A stretch of DNA of 62,682 nt, taken from contig NZ_MUNZ01000068.1 in assembly GCF_002001205.1 (NCBI RefSeq), positions 1-62,682 of the forward strand, given 5' to 3'. The notes beneath the pieces were generated by a model. That model was not told the DNA's origin. It searched no databases and saw nothing but the letters and a program-made list of their open reading frames with translations. This DNA is from Hydrogenophaga sp. A37. Its GTDB lineage: Bacteria > Pseudomonadota > Gammaproteobacteria > Burkholderiales > Burkholderiaceae_C. Of the stretch, positions 7,318-16,587 are shown piece by piece (position 1 is the first letter of the stretch; every line of letters begins with the position of its first letter). The position numbers were made by a program, and so were the translations under genes.

Positions 7318-10300
7318 GCGGGTGAGTTCGTTGCGCTGGCGCTCGCGCAGGGCCTTCCAGACGATGACTTGCACCACGCCGGTTTCGTCTTCCAGTGTCA
7401 CGAACACCACGCCTTTGGAGGTGCCGGGTTGCTGGCGGCCGGTAACGATGCCGCAGGCGCGCACGAGCCTGCCGTTGGGGGCGTCTTTCAGGGTCTCGGC
7501 GGTCATGAAGCGGCGCGCTTGCAGACGCTCGCGCAGCAGGGCGAGCGGGTGGCGGCGCAGGGTGAGGCCGAGTGAGGCGTAGTCCCACACGATGGCCTCG
7601 CCTTCGGGGGCTTCGGGCAGGGCCAGCGCCGCTTCTTCGACCGGCGCTTCCTTAAGCAACTCGGGCGGTGCTTTGAGGGCGGCGGCGTCCCAGACCTGTT
7701 GTCTTCTGTGTCCACTGAGGGACTGCAGCGCGTCGGCGGCGGCGAGCTGTTGCATGGCTTGCTGGTCCAACCCGGCGCGGCGAGCGAGGTCTTCTGAATC
7801 CGTGAATGCCGCTTCTTTGCGCGCAGACACGAGGCGCTGCGCTTCGTCGCGCGAGAGACCGCTGACCAGCCGCAGGCCCAGGCGCACGACAGGCAGGGTG
7901 TCGGGGGCGGCCCTCACCCCAGCCCTCTCCCGCTGGCGGGAGAGGGAGTGAACGGCCTGGGCGTTGGCTGGGGTTGCTGCTGGGCTGGCCCTCACCCCAA
8001 CCCTCTCCCAGGGGGAGAGGGGGCTGAAGCCCTGTTCTTCCAGCGTGCAGTCCCAGTCGCTCACCATCACGTCCACCGGCCGCACCTCGACGCCGTGGCG
8101 TTTCGCGTCCTGCACCAGTTGGCTGGGCGTGTAGAAACCCAGCGGCTGGCTGTTGAGCAGCCCAGCGAGAAACTCGGCCGGGTGGTGGCGCTTGATCCAG
8201 CTGCTGTCGTAGACCAGCAGCGCGAAACTGGCGGCATGGCTTTCGGGGAAGCCGTAACTGGAAAAGCCTTTCACCTGCTCGACCACGCGCTGCGCGAAGT
8301 CGAGCGGGTAGCCGTTGCGCGTCATGCCGTCGATCAGGCGGTGCTCGTACTGGCCGAGGCCGCCGGTGCGCCGCCACGCGCCCATGGCGCGGCGCAGGGC
8401 GTCGGCCTCTCCGGGCGTGAAATCGGCCGCGATGATGGCTATCTGCATGCACTGTTCCTGGAACACGGGCACGCCCAGCGTGCGCTTGAGCGCGGCTTCG
8501 AGCCCCTTGGGATAGTCCACCGGCTCCTTGCCCTGGCGGCGGTTCAGGTAGGGGTGGACCGCGCCGCCCTGGATGGGCCCGGGCCGCACCAGCGCCACTT
8601 CGATCACCAGGTCGTAGAACTCGCGCGGCCGCAGGCGCGGCAGCATGCTCATCTGCGCGCGACTCTCGATCTGGAACACGCCCACGGTGTCGGCGGCGCA
8701 GATCATGTCGTAGGTGGCTTCGTCTTTGTCGGGGATGTCCTGCAGGCGGAATTCAAAGCCTTTGCGCTGGCTGATGAAGTTCAGCGACTTGCGGATGGCG
8801 GTGAGCATGCCCAGCGCGAGCACGTCCACTTTGAGCAGGCCCATGGCGTCGAGGTCGTCTTTGTCCCACTCGATCACGGTGCGGTCGGCCATGGTGGCGT
8901 TTTCGATCGGCACCAGGCGCGAGAGCGGGCTGCGCGTGAGCACGAAGCCGCCGGTGTGCTGCGAGAGGTGGCGCGGAAAACCCATGAGCTGGGTGGTGAG
9001 TTCGACGAGCTGGCGCACCTTCAGGCTGTTCGGGTCGAGCCCGGCCTCAAGGATGCGCTCGGGAGCGAAGCCGTCTTCGCCCCACCAGCGGTGGCCGCTA
9101 CCCAGTGCGTTGAGCGCCGCTTCATCAAAGCCCAGGGCTTTGCCCACATCGCGCAGGGCGCTGCGCGGGCGGTAGCTGATGACGGTGGCGGTGAGCGCGG
9201 CGCGCTCGCGCCCGTATTTTCGGTACAGGTACTGGATGACTTCTTCGCGCCGCTCGTGTTCGAAGTCCACGTCGATGTCGGGCGGCTCGTTGCGCTCGCG
9301 CGAGATGAAGCGCTCGAACAACACCGAAGCGCGCGCCGGGTCCACCTCGGTGATGCCCAGGCAGTAGCAGACCGCGCTGTTGGCCGCAGAGCCACGGCCC
9401 TGGCAGAGGATGTGCTGCGAGCGCGCGAAGGCGACGATGTCGTGCACGGTGAGGAAGTAGTGCTCGTAACCCAGCTCGGTGATCAGCGCGAGCTCGTGCT
9501 CCACCTGCTTTTGCACCTTGTCTGAAGCACCTGCGGGCCAACGCCGGTCCATGCCCTCAAAGCTCAGGCGGCGCAGGTGGCTGGCCGGCGTTTCGCCGGG
9601 TGGCACCACCTCACTGGGGTACTGGTAGCGCAGTTCGTCGAGCGAGAAGGCGCAGCGCCCGGCGACCTTCAGCGTCTCGGCCAGCAGCGCTTCGGGGTAA
9701 CTCTGCGCCAACGCCAGGCGCGAGCGCAGGCGCTGCTCGGCGTTGGGCGCGAGCGCGTGGCCGCATTCGACCAAGGGTTTGCCGATGCGCGTGGCGGTGA
9801 GCACGTCCTGCAGGGCCTTGCGTGAGCGCACATGCATGTGCACGTCGCCCACGGCCACCAGCGGCACGGCGGTGAGTTCGCTGCTCTGGCGCAGCCGGTG
9901 CAGGCGCACCTCATCGTCCATCAGCTGCAGTTGCTCCACGCCCAGCCAGCAGCGACCCAGGAAATGTTGGAGCAGCCAGCGCGCTACCGCGTCCATCTGC
10001 GCCTGGCTGCTGCCGCGCTGTGGCACGGCGATCACCAGGCAATCGGCCAGTGCGTCGGCGCTGATGTGCTTGAGCGTCAGGCGGTAGGTGCCCTTGGGCG
10101 CCGTGCGGCGCAGCCGGGTGATGAACTCGCAGAGGTTGCCGTAACCGTTGAGGTTGGTGGCGAGCACGACGAGGGTGAACGGCGCGGCGCACTGAACCTG
10201 GAACTGGCTGCCCACCAGCAGCTTCAGACCCTGTTTTTTGGCGGCCACATGGGCTCGCACGATGCCGGCCAGCGAGCACTCGTCGGTGAGGGCGAGCGCG

Positions 10301-10425
10301 CTGTAGCCCAGCGCCTGGGCTCGCTCCACCAGTTCTTCGGGCTTGCTCGCGCCGCGCAGGAAGCTGAAGTTGGAGAGGCACTTCAGCTCGGCGTAGGGGG
10401 GAATACCCAGGGGTTGTGGCTTCAT
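7189..10425 (-). CDS. dnaE2: error-prone DNA polymerase III alpha, DnaE2/ImuC
   Basis: A 1078-residue C-family polymerase used for damage-tolerant synthesis. An N-terminal PHP domain begins YAELKCLSNFSFLRGAS; the catalytic PDIDVDF lies at residues 381-387; an OB fold near the C-terminus contains GRLVRACGIVTGRQQPG and VVQVIVW. I chose the ATG at 10425, directly before the PHP domain. Residues 801-838 are encoded by two palindromic repeats and look foreign to the family, yet the frame stays open. imuA and imuB, usual partners, are not adjacent: the gene follows cbbP across a long inverted repeat. Confidence 0.93.
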   Translation of the reverse strand: MKPQPLGIPPYAELKCLSNFSFLRGASKPEELVERAQALGYSALALTDECSLAGIVRAHVAAKKQGLKLLVGSQFQVQCAAPFTLVVLATNLNGYGNLCEFITRLRRTAPKGTYRLTLKHISADALADCLVIAVPQRGSSQAQMDAVARWLLQHFLGRCWLGVEQLQLMDDEVRLHRLRQSSELTAVPLVAVGDVHMHVRSRKALQDVLTATRIGKPLVECGHALAPNAEQRLRSRLALAQSYPEALLAETLKVAGRCAFSLDELRYQYPSEVVPPGETPASHLRRLSFEGMDRRWPAGASDKVQKQVEHELALITELGYEHYFLTVHDIVAFARSQHILCQGRGSAANSAVCYCLGITEVDPARASVLFERFISRERNEPPDIDVDFEHERREEVIQYLYRKYGRERAALTATVISYRPRSALRDVGKALGFDEAALNALGSGHRWWGEDGFAPERILEAGLDPNSLKVRQLVELTTQLMGFPRHLSQHTGGFVLTRSPLSRLVPIENATMADRTVIEWDKDDLDAMGLLKVDVLALGMLTAIRKSLNFISQRKGFEFRLQDIPDKDEATYDMICAADTVGVFQIESRAQMSMLPRLRPREFYDLVIEVALVRPGPIQGGAVHPYLNRRQGKEPVDYPKGLEAALKRTLGVPVFQEQCMQIAIIAADFTPGEADALRRAMGAWRRTGGLGQYEHRLIDGMTRNGYPLDFAQRVVEQVKGFSSYGFPESHAASFALLVYDSSWIKRHHPAEFLAGLLNSQPLGFYTPSQLVQDAKRHGVEVRPVDVMVSDWDCTLEEQGFSPLSPWERVGVRASPAATPANAQAVHSLSRQRERAGVRAAPDTLPVVRLGLRLVSGLSRDEAQRLVSARKEAAFTDSEDLARRAGLDQQAMQQLAAADALQSLSGHRRQQVWDAAALKAPPELLKEAPVEEAALALPEAPEGEAIVWDYASLGLTLRRHPLALLRERLQARRFMTAETLKDAPNGRLVRACGIVTGRQQPGTSKGVVFVTLEDETGVVQVIVWKALRERQRNELTRSRLMAVHGVWQREGEVCNLIAGRLEDLTPLLGRLATESRDFH
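7910..8022. repeat. two REP-like palindromes inside dnaE2
   Basis: Two units share the head CCCTCACCCCA followed by a palindrome. The palindromes are CCCTCTCCC/GGGAGAGGG at 7923-7946 and 8001-8021. They lie in the same orientation about 78 bases apart, separated by CCTGGGCG-rich sequence. They replace what should be a short linker in the polymerase with about 38 residues, in frame. Confidence 0.8.
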
Positions 10426-10444
10426 GGGCAGATTCCTGGCAGGC

Positions 10445-10561
10445 GGGCCCCCATCCCTGCCTTCCCCCAGAGGGGGAAGGAGCAAGACATTGAATCCCAC
10501 CCTTTCCCGGAGCACGTGCCTGACCCCTTCCCCCTCTGGGGGAAGGCGGGGATGGGGGCCC
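10445..10561. repeat. 36-bp long inverted repeat between cbbP and dnaE2
   Basis: 10445-10480 and 10526-10561 are reverse complements at 35 of 36 positions, with a 45-base loop. Each arm itself contains a smaller palindrome (CTTCCCCC/GGGGGAAG). It fills most of the 160-base gap between the phosphoribulokinase stop and the dnaE2 start, and could attenuate transcription from the cbb operon into dnaE2. It is the same type of GC-rich palindrome as the units inside dnaE2. Confidence 0.8.
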
Positions 10562-10585
10562 GCGCGAGACAACCCCATCCAAAAG

Positions 10586-11470
10586 TCAGGCCAGTCCCAT
10601 GGCTCTCTTCTTCCGCTCGACCATCCGCCAGATGAACGGCGTGAAGATCAGCTGCATCGCCAGTTCCATCTTCCCGCCCGGCACCACGATGGTGTTGGCG
10701 CGGCTCATCATGGAGCCGTTGATCATGCTCAGCAGGTACTGGAAATCGATGCCCTTGGGCTGGGCAAAACGGATCACCACCATGCTCTCGTCGGCCGTGG
10801 GCACGTCGCGCGCCACGAAGGGGTTGCTGGTGTCCACGATGGGCACGCGCTGGAAATTTACGTGCGTGTGCTGGAACTGCGGGGTGATGTAGTGCACGTA
10901 GTCGGGCATGCGCCGCAGGATGGTGTCGGTCACCGCGTCGGCGCTGTAGCCGCGCATGTTCTTGTCGCGGTAGAGCTTCTGGATCCACTCCAGGTTGATC
11001 ACCGGCACCACGCCGACCAGCAGGTCCGGGTACTGCGCCACGTTGTGTTCGGGCGTGACCACCGCTCCGTGCAGGCCTTCGTAGAACAGCATGTCGGTGT
11101 CTTTGGGCAGGTCTTCCCAGGGCGTGAAGGTGCCTGGGTCCTGCTGGTAGGGCGCGGCCTCTTCGGCGTTGTGCAGGTACTTGCGGCATTGGCCCCGGCC
11201 GGTTTCGCTGTAGGTGCGAAACAGGTTTTCGATCTCGCCAAACAGGTTGGATTCGGCGCCGAAGTGGCTGAAGTTGTGGTTGCCCGCCTTCTCGGCCTCG
11301 GCCGCCTTGAGCTTCATTTCCTTGCGGTCGTAACGGTGGAAGCTGTCGCCCTCGATGATCCCGGCCGTCACGCTCTCGCGGCGGAAGATGTTCTGGAAGG
11401 TTCGCGTGACGGTCGAGGTACCGGCTCCGCTGGAACCGGTGATCGCAATGATGGGGTGGCGTTCAGACAT
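10586..11470 (-). CDS. cbbP: phosphoribulokinase
   Basis: A 294-residue enzyme that phosphorylates ribulose 5-phosphate to ribulose 1,5-bisphosphate, the Calvin-cycle acceptor. The P-loop is GSSGAGTST (residues 12-20), followed by EGDSFHRYDR with the catalytic-base Asp, and later a VVPGGKMELAMQ segment near the C-terminus. The length is that of the bacterial class I octameric enzyme (about 290). It is the last gene of a leftward cbbY-rpe-fbp-cbbP run and starts 36 bases after fbp. CbbR, encoded divergently at the head of the run, is the expected regulator. Its presence implies CO2 fixation capacity. Confidence 0.96.
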   Translation of the reverse strand: MSERHPIIAITGSSGAGTSTVTRTFQNIFRRESVTAGIIEGDSFHRYDRKEMKLKAAEAEKAGNHNFSHFGAESNLFGEIENLFRTYSETGRGQCRKYLHNAEEAAPYQQDPGTFTPWEDLPKDTDMLFYEGLHGAVVTPEHNVAQYPDLLVGVVPVINLEWIQKLYRDKNMRGYSADAVTDTILRRMPDYVHYITPQFQHTHVNFQRVPIVDTSNPFVARDVPTADESMVVIRFAQPKGIDFQYLLSMINGSMMSRANTIVVPGGKMELAMQLIFTPFIWRMVERKKRAMGLA

Positions 11471-11506
11471 GACTTTGTCTCCGGAGATGAAAAATTTGGT
11501 GTGCGA

Positions 11507-12604
11507 TCAGGCGCGAAAGAGGGAGCGTTCCGCGAACAGCGGATTGCTGTCGTCCTTGTAGGCGCCGGGTTCGCGGTGATAGCGCTCGATGCGCTCGACC
11601 TCGTTCTTCGACCCGAACACAAAACCGATGCGCTGGTGCAGAGCGGTGGGCTTCACGCTCAGTACGGGCTCGCGGCCGGTGCTGGCGCGACCGCCGGCCT
11701 GTTCGATGATCATGCCCACCGGGTTGGCTTCGTAGAGCAGGCGCAAGCGGCCGTGTTTGCTCACGTCCTTGCTGTCCTTCGGGTACATGAAGACACCGCC
11801 GCGCATGAGGATGCGGTGGGCTTCGGCCACCATGCTGGCGATCCAGCGCATGTTGAAGTCCTTGCCGCGCGCGCCGGTCTTGCCGGCCAGGCACTCGTCC
11901 ACATAGCGCTTGACGGGCGCCTCCCAGAAGCGGCTGTTGGACGCGTTGATCGCGAACTCGTTCGTGTCTTCGGGGACCTGCAGGTTCGGGTGCGTGAGCA
12001 TGAACTGGCCCAGGTTCGGGTCGAGCGTGAAACCGGCCACGCCGTTGCCCACAGTGAGCACCAGCATGGTGGTGGGGCCATAAAGCGCGTAGCCGGCGGC
12101 CAGCTGCTGGGCGCCGGGCTGCAGGAAGTCGGCCTCGACCACGTCGCGCCCGCTGTCGATCACGTCCTGAGGCGCGCGCAGCACGCTGAAGATGCTGCCC
12201 ACGGTCACGTTCACGTCGATGTTGCTGGAGCCGTCGAGCGGGTCGAACACCAGCATGTATTTGCCGCGCTGCAGGGTGGGCGGGATCTGGTACGGGTGGT
12301 CCATCTCTTCGGAGGCCATGCCCGCGAGGTGGCCGCCCCATTCGGTCATCTGCGTGAAGTACTCGTTACTGATCACGTCGAGCTTTTTCTGCTCTTCACC
12401 ATGCACGTTGACGCTGGTGGTGACCTCGGGCGCGGGCTGCCCGAGCATGCTGCCCAGGTCCCCGAACGCCACCGTGCGCGCGATGGCCTTGCAGGCCAGG
12501 GCCACGTCGAGCAGCAGCGCGTTGAAGTCACCGCTGGCGCCGGGGAAGCGGCGGCGTTGTTCGATCAGGTACTGCGTCAGGGTGAAGCGGCGGCGCGTGG
12601 TCAT
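11507..12604 (-). CDS. fbp: class 1 fructose-1,6-bisphosphatase
   Basis: A 365-residue enzyme that hydrolyses fructose 1,6-bisphosphate to fructose 6-phosphate in the Calvin cycle and gluconeogenesis. The metal-binding signature [12 protein letters not shown] lies at residues 119-130, with the upstream acidic loop (ASEEMDHP) also present. Length fits class 1 (330-370). The ATG at 12604 precedes [17 protein letters not shown], a normal class 1 N-terminus; a longer upstream reading is encoded by a GC-rich repeat block. Being between rpe and cbbP, it is probably the cbbF copy of this cluster; whether another copy exists cannot be seen. Confidence 0.95.
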   Translation of the reverse strand: MTTRRRFTLTQYLIEQRRRFPGASGDFNALLLDVALACKAIARTVAFGDLGSMLGQPAPEVTTSVNVHGEEQKKLDVISNEYFTQMTEWGGHLAGMASEEMDHPYQIPPTLQRGKYMLVFDPLDGSSNIDVNVTVGSIFSVLRAPQDVIDSGRDVVEADFLQPGAQQLAAGYALYGPTTMLVLTVGNGVAGFTLDPNLGQFMLTHPNLQVPEDTNEFAINASNSRFWEAPVKRYVDECLAGKTGARGKDFNMRWIASMVAEAHRILMRGGVFMYPKDSKDVSKHGRLRLLYEANPVGMIIEQAGGRASTGREPVLSVKPTALHQRIGFVFGSKNEVERIERYHREPGAYKDDSNPLFAERSLFRA

Positions 12605-12653
12605 GGGAAGCTTTCGGGGAGTTGCTGGAATTCGGTGGGACAGCGGACGGTTC

Positions 12654-13406
12654 TCAGCGCCGGGCCGCCCCAAGCTGAGAACGCACCCCCTCGGGGGGCA
12701 GCGACTCGCGAAGCGACGGAGTGTGGGGGTCGGCATTCTTACGAAGGGTTTTCATCACCGTGCGGTAGCCACCATCGTTGTCGGGTGCGCCAAACACGGC
12801 GCTGCCCGCCACCAGGGTATCGGCACCGGCGGCCACGATCTGCGCGATGTTGTCCACCTTCACGCCGCCGTCCACCTCCAGCCAGATCTCGCGACCCGTT
12901 GCAGCGGTGTGGGCGTCGATGCGCTGGCGGGCGGCACGCAGCTTCGCCAGCGTGGACGGGATGAAGGCCTGTCCGCCAAAACCGGGGTTCACGCTCATCA
13001 GCAGCACCACGTCGAGCTTGTCCATGACGTGGTCCATCAGGCCCAGCGGCGTGGCCGGGTTGAACACCAGGCCGGCCTTGCAGCCGTGGTCGCGGATCAG
13101 CTGCAGCGTGCGGTCCACATGGCGGCTGGCTTCGGGGTGGAAGGTGATGATGTTGGCGCCGGCCTTGGCAAACAGCGGGATCAGCGCGTCCACCGGCTCG
13201 ACCATCAGGTGCACGTCGATGCCGATCTTCACGTGAGGGCGGATCGCCTCGCACACCAGCGGGCCGATGGTGAGGTTGGGCACGTAGTGGTTGTCCATCA
13301 CGTCGAAGTGCACCAGGTCCGCGCCGGCGGCTTCGATGGCGCGCACCTCGTCGCCCAGGCGGGCGAAGTCGGCGGACAGGATGGAGGGGGCGATGCGGAG
13401 GGTCAT
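12654..13406 (-). CDS. rpe: ribulose-phosphate 3-epimerase
   Basis: A TIM-barrel epimerase of 250 residues that interconverts ribulose 5-phosphate and xylulose 5-phosphate. The signatures [32 protein letters not shown]-type and [11 protein letters not shown] are present, with the metal-binding His and Asp residues in place. The start ATG at 13406 is fixed by the family N-terminus. The final residues of about 25 after the normal end are encoded by a palindromic repeat (12657-12735), so the C-terminus is probably extended without function. Second gene of the leftward cbb operon, 40 bases after the phosphatase gene. Confidence 0.94.
   Translation of the reverse strand: MTLRIAPSILSADFARLGDEVRAIEAAGADLVHFDVMDNHYVPNLTIGPLVCEAIRPHVKIGIDVHLMVEPVDALIPLFAKAGANIITFHPEASRHVDRTLQLIRDHGCKAGLVFNPATPLGLMDHVMDKLDVVLLMSVNPGFGGQAFIPSTLAKLRAARQRIDAHTAATGREIWLEVDGGVKVDNIAQIVAAGADTLVAGSAVFGAPDNDGGYRTVMKTLRKNADPHTPSLRESLPPEGVRSQLGAARR
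12657..12735. repeat. GC-rich palindromic repeat at 3' end of rpe
   Basis: The block contains CCGCCCCAAGC, an ACCCCCTCGGGGGG palindrome and a second small palindrome TCGCGAAGCGA. It encodes an odd basic tail on Rpe and supplies its stop just beyond. Similar CCCCCTnnGGGGG cores recur at 17254-17267 and near 46690-46758. Confidence 0.65.
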
Positions 13407-13446
13407 GGGAAACGGGGTATGTGAAGAGAACGATCGCAAGGGCGTT

Positions 13447-14154
13447 TCAGCGGTTGTGCCACTCCTTGAGCCGGGCCACATTGACGCCGCTCAGGTCGGG
13501 CACGATCCGCAGCGCGCCCGTGAAGTCGTGGTGGGCGGTGAAGCCGTTGGGGGTGATCACGGTGTCCAGCCCCGCTGCGCGGGCGGCGCGCAGGCCGTTG
13601 GCCGAGTCTTCGAAGGCCACGCAGTCCGCCGCGCGCAGGCCCAGCTCGGCCAGCACCTTCATGTAGACCTGCGGGTTCGGCTTCTTGATCGGGGCGTTGC
13701 TGGCATCGCCGATGGCGAGAAAGTGCGAGCGCCAGTCGGTGCCGATGGCCGAGCGCAGCAGCGCGGCGATGTTGACCGGCGAGGTGGTGGTGGCGATGGC
13801 CAGCTGCAGGCCCAGGCGGCGCGCCTCGCTCATGAGGGCCAGCACGCCCGGGCGCAGGTGCACGGCGCCGTTGTTGACCGCGTTTTCGTAGTACGCGGTC
13901 TTGGTTTCGTGCAGGCGGTGGATGGTGTCGCGCACCGCGCCCGCGTCCACCTCTTTGAGGTCCGGGTCCACGCTGCGCCAGTGGTGCAGCAAACGCTCCT
14001 TGCCGCCCGAGATGTCGAGCAGCCGGGTGTACTGCTCCACCGTCCAGTGCCAGCCCAGTCCCTCGACCTTGAAAGCGTGGTTGAACGCTTCCAGGTGCAC
14101 GCTCTCCGTGTCGGCCAGGGTGCCATCGACATCAAAAATCAGTGCATTCAACAT
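13447..14154 (-). CDS. cbbY: HAD-family phosphatase, CbbY/CbbZ type
   Basis: A 235-residue HAD hydrolase. Motif I is [11 protein letters not shown], a cap domain follows, motif II is AIATTTSP, and motif III/IV appears as [12 protein letters not shown] and [16 protein letters not shown]. In cbb operons this subfamily removes inhibitory by-products such as xylulose 1,5-bisphosphate; a phosphoglycolate phosphatase role is the other possibility. I chose the ATG at 14154, which has a CAGGTG seven bases upstream, rather than a GTG three codons earlier. First gene of the leftward operon, divergent from cbbR. Confidence 0.88.
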   Translation of the reverse strand: MLNALIFDVDGTLADTESVHLEAFNHAFKVEGLGWHWTVEQYTRLLDISGGKERLLHHWRSVDPDLKEVDAGAVRDTIHRLHETKTAYYENAVNNGAVHLRPGVLALMSEARRLGLQLAIATTTSPVNIAALLRSAIGTDWRSHFLAIGDASNAPIKKPNPQVYMKVLAELGLRAADCVAFEDSANGLRAARAAGLDTVITPNGFTAHHDFTGALRIVPDLSGVNVARLKEWHNR

Positions 14155-14265
14155 GGTGTTCACCTGGCTTCAAGACCCGGCAGTCGGGCAGATGGACGGA
14201 CTATAGGGACGGCATCAAATAAGGTAAATTCACGATTAATGCATTTTCAATTAAGTGATTGCTGA
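14155..14265. promoter_or_regulatory. cbbR-cbbY intergenic control region
   Basis: This 111-base AT-rich gap separates divergent cbbR and cbbY. It contains several T-N11-A type sites expected for LysR proteins, for instance within TAAATTCACGATTAA (14226-14240) and the imperfect repeat ATTAATGCATTTTCAATTAA just upstream of cbbR. The site assignment is by position and pattern only. Confidence 0.5.
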
Positions 14266-15207
14266 ATGAGAAACGCCACCTTCCGCCAGCTCAGGGTGTT
14301 CACCGAGGTCGCCAAACACCTCAGTTTTGCGCGCGCGGCCGAGGTGCTGCACCTCACGCCACCGGCCGTGACCATGCAGGTGAAGGAGCTGGAGGGCCAT
14401 GTGGGGCTGCCCCTGTTCGAGCGCACCGGCCGCCAGGTCGCGCTGACCACGGCGGGCGAATACATGCTGGTCTACGCACGCAAGGTGATCGCCACGCTCA
14501 AGGACGCCGAGGACGCCGCCGCGCGCCTGCAGCGGCTGGAGACGGGCACGCTCACCATCGGCATGGTCAGCACCGCCAAGTATTTTTTGCCCCGGCTGCT
14601 GGCCGAGTTCCAGCACGAGCACGAGGGCGTGGAGATCCGGCTCGCCGTGGGCAACCGCGAGCAGCTGGTGAAGATGTTGCACGGCAACGAGGTGGACATC
14701 GCCATCATGGGCCGCCCACCCAAGGAGCTGGCCACCCGGGCCGAGCCCTTTGCCGCGCACCCCCACGTGTTCGTCGCCCCCACCGACCACCCCTTGCTCA
14801 AGGTGGGTCACCCCACGGTGGATTCGCTCAAACCCTACGGCTTCATCCTGCGTGAGCGCGGCTCGGGCACGCGCGCCGCGATGGAGAAGTTCCTGGAGAA
14901 GTCGCGCATGGAGCCGCGCGTGGTGATGGAGATGAGCAGCAACGAAACCATCAAGCAGGCCGTGATGGCGGGCATGGGCATCAGCTTCCTGTCGCTGCAC
15001 ACCATCGGCCTGGAGCTGGAGCACGGGCTGATTGCCACGCTCGACGTGGAAGACACGCCCATCGTGCGCGCCTGGAACGTGGTGCACACGCTCTCCAAGC
15101 TGCTGTCACCCGCGGCCGAGGCGTTCCGCTATTTCATGCTGGAGCGGGCGGAGGGCCACCTGGCGGAAAAATACGGGCGCCTGCTGCGCCTGCAGCCGAC
15201 GGCGTGA
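14266..15207 (+). CDS. cbbR: LysR-type transcriptional regulator CbbR
   Basis: A 313-residue LysR regulator. The N-terminal winged helix reads ATFRQLRVFTEVAKHLSFARAAEVLHLTPPAVTMQVKELE, close to known CbbR proteins, and the effector domain follows with GSGTRAAMEKF and SSNETIKQAVMAGMGI. CbbR activates Calvin-cycle operons in response to metabolites such as RuBP or PEP. The divergent arrangement with cbbY-rpe-fbp-cbbP is the classical one. The ATG at 14266 sits next to the AT-rich intergenic region. The head is weakly provided with a Shine-Dalgarno sequence. Confidence 0.9.
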   Translation: MRNATFRQLRVFTEVAKHLSFARAAEVLHLTPPAVTMQVKELEGHVGLPLFERTGRQVALTTAGEYMLVYARKVIATLKDAEDAAARLQRLETGTLTIGMVSTAKYFLPRLLAEFQHEHEGVEIRLAVGNREQLVKMLHGNEVDIAIMGRPPKELATRAEPFAAHPHVFVAPTDHPLLKVGHPTVDSLKPYGFILRERGSGTRAAMEKFLEKSRMEPRVVMEMSSNETIKQAVMAGMGISFLSLHTIGLELEHGLIATLDVEDTPIVRAWNVVHTLSKLLSPAAEAFRYFMLERAEGHLAEKYGRLLRLQPTA

Positions 15208-15261
15208 GGTCAGCCCAATGAGCGCCGCAGCGAGCGGGTCGATGCGGCGCCGCGCCGAGGC

Positions 15262-15972
15262 TCAGGCCGCCACCTGAGGTGCCTGGGGCGCCGGCTCGAA
15301 CAACGGGAACAGCAGGTTGTTTTCGAGGTGGATGTGGTTGATCAGGTCGTCCGACAGCTGCGCGATGCCAGCGTACAGGGCGCGCCAGGTGTTGCAGGCG
15401 CCCCTCGGGGGGGTGGCGTCACCGGTCAGCGCCATCAGCCGTTCCAGCATCAGGCCGTGGCCGTTGTGCTCCTCACGCAGGACATGGATGGGGCCCGAGG
15501 CCTGCGGCTGGCTGCCCGCCTGCAGCATCGGGAACAGGATCTGCTCTTCCTTGTCCATGTGGTCCAGCAGCTCGTCCTCCATCGCCTCCAGGTGTTCCGC
15601 CAGACCGTGGGGAACGTCGGGGCTTTCGCGGTGAACCGCTTCCACACGGCGTGCCATGCGGATCAGCTCCGGCAGTTGCTCGCGATGCACCGCGTGGTAG
15701 CGGGCCAGGATGTGATCGATCATCACCTCCGGCGACTCGGTGACGGGCGGCTCGCTGGAGCGCTCCAGCGAGACCAGCTCGGCCAGCACCGCATCCAGCG
15801 GGAGACCCTTGCTGTCGCAGGCCTGCTTCAGCGGCACCTGGCCACCGCAACAGAAATCGAGCTTGAGCCGGCGGAAGACGGCCGTGGCTCCCGGCAGATC
15901 GACGGCGATCTGGCCGATGGCCTGCTGCGCGCGGTCGGTGGTGGGGATGGCAACGGTGGGGGTGTGGTTCAC
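15262..15972 (-). CDS. iron-sulfur cluster repair di-iron protein (RIC/YtfE/ScdA), copy 1
   Basis: A 236-residue RIC protein that restores Fe-S clusters damaged by NO or oxidants. The N-terminal ScdA domain has DFCCGG (Cys 41-42). A hemerythrin-like domain then carries the His/Glu di-iron ligands, including HREQLPELIRMARRVE, HMDKEEQILFPML and a final H-I-H-L-E-N. I chose the GTG at 15972 because AAAGGA lies 7 bases upstream and the paralogue at 29311-30042 starts at the same codon with ATG. It is divergent from nsrR with an NsrR-type palindrome between them. Confidence 0.9.
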   Translation of the reverse strand: MNHTPTVAIPTTDRAQQAIGQIAVDLPGATAVFRRLKLDFCCGGQVPLKQACDSKGLPLDAVLAELVSLERSSEPPVTESPEVMIDHILARYHAVHREQLPELIRMARRVEAVHRESPDVPHGLAEHLEAMEDELLDHMDKEEQILFPMLQAGSQPQASGPIHVLREEHNGHGLMLERLMALTGDATPPRGACNTWRALYAGIAQLSDDLINHIHLENNLLFPLFEPAPQAPQVAA

Positions 15973-15986
15973 GGGGCGTCCTTTAA

Positions 15987-16007
15987 ACATGCACATTCAA
16001 TGCATGT
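15987..16007. promoter_or_regulatory. NsrR-type operator between RIC copy 1 and nsrR
   Basis: ACATGCA at 15987-15993 and TGCATGT at 16001-16007 form a perfect 7-bp inverted repeat with a 7-base spacer, matching the NsrR pattern TGCA-TTTnAAA-TGCA. It lies 15 bases upstream of the RIC start and about 87 bases upstream of nsrR, so it could control both. Confidence 0.75.
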
Positions 16008-16093
16008 ATTAGAAGATAAAATTCATACCAAGTGAATATTTCCACAGAACGACACGGGGTATCCGGAAGAACGACCCCGCAGGAGATCACGGC

Positions 16094-16573
16094 ATGCGAC
16101 TGACCCACTGGAGCGACTACAGCCTGAGGGTGCTGATGTACTGTGCGGCCTGCGCGCAGCGCGACAAGCCCGCCACCATCAGCGAAATCGCCGAGGCCCA
16201 CGGCATTTCGCGCAGCCACCTGACCAAGATCGTGATGACGCTCTCGGGCATGGGCCTGCTGGAGACCACGCGCGGGCGCGGCGGCGGCCTGCGCCTGCTC
16301 AAGCCGGCGCAAGCCATCGTGCTGGGCGAGGTGATCCGCCTGACCGAAACCGACTTCACCCTGGTCGAGTGTTTTGACAGCGAACACAACACCTGCCGCC
16401 TCGACGGCCATTGCCGACTCAAAGGCACGCTGCAGCGCGCGATGGACAGCTACCTCGCGGTGCTCGACGGCGTGACCCTGGCCGATCTGCTGGAACCCAT
16501 GCCATCTCCGGGACCTGGCGCGCGCAAGCTCGTGCGGGTGGTGAAACACATCCCCGGGCTGCCGGATTTGTAG
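16094..16573 (+). CDS. nsrR: Rrf2-family nitric-oxide-sensing repressor NsrR
   Basis: A 159-residue Rrf2 regulator. It begins MRLTHWSDYSLRVLMY, with a winged helix (SEIAEAHGISRSHLTKIVMTL) and three conserved Cys at 93, 101 and 107 that would hold a [Fe-S] cluster, the NO sensor of NsrR. An AGGAGA lies 7 bases before the ATG. The divergent RIC gene and the palindrome between them match the usual NsrR autoregulatory arrangement. IscR-like function is less likely because the Cys spacing and N-terminus are those of NsrR. Confidence 0.92.
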   Translation: MRLTHWSDYSLRVLMYCAACAQRDKPATISEIAEAHGISRSHLTKIVMTLSGMGLLETTRGRGGGLRLLKPAQAIVLGEVIRLTETDFTLVECFDSEHNTCRLDGHCRLKGTLQRAMDSYLAVLDGVTLADLLEPMPSPGPGARKLVRVVKHIPGLPDL

Positions 16574-16587
16574 GGCGTGACCGAAGC

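Noticed and set aside
10424..12964. 846-codon plus-strand frame opposite cbbP, fbp and rpe
   Set aside because: Sequence is a His/Val/Ala-rich shadow of three well-conserved genes on the minus strand.
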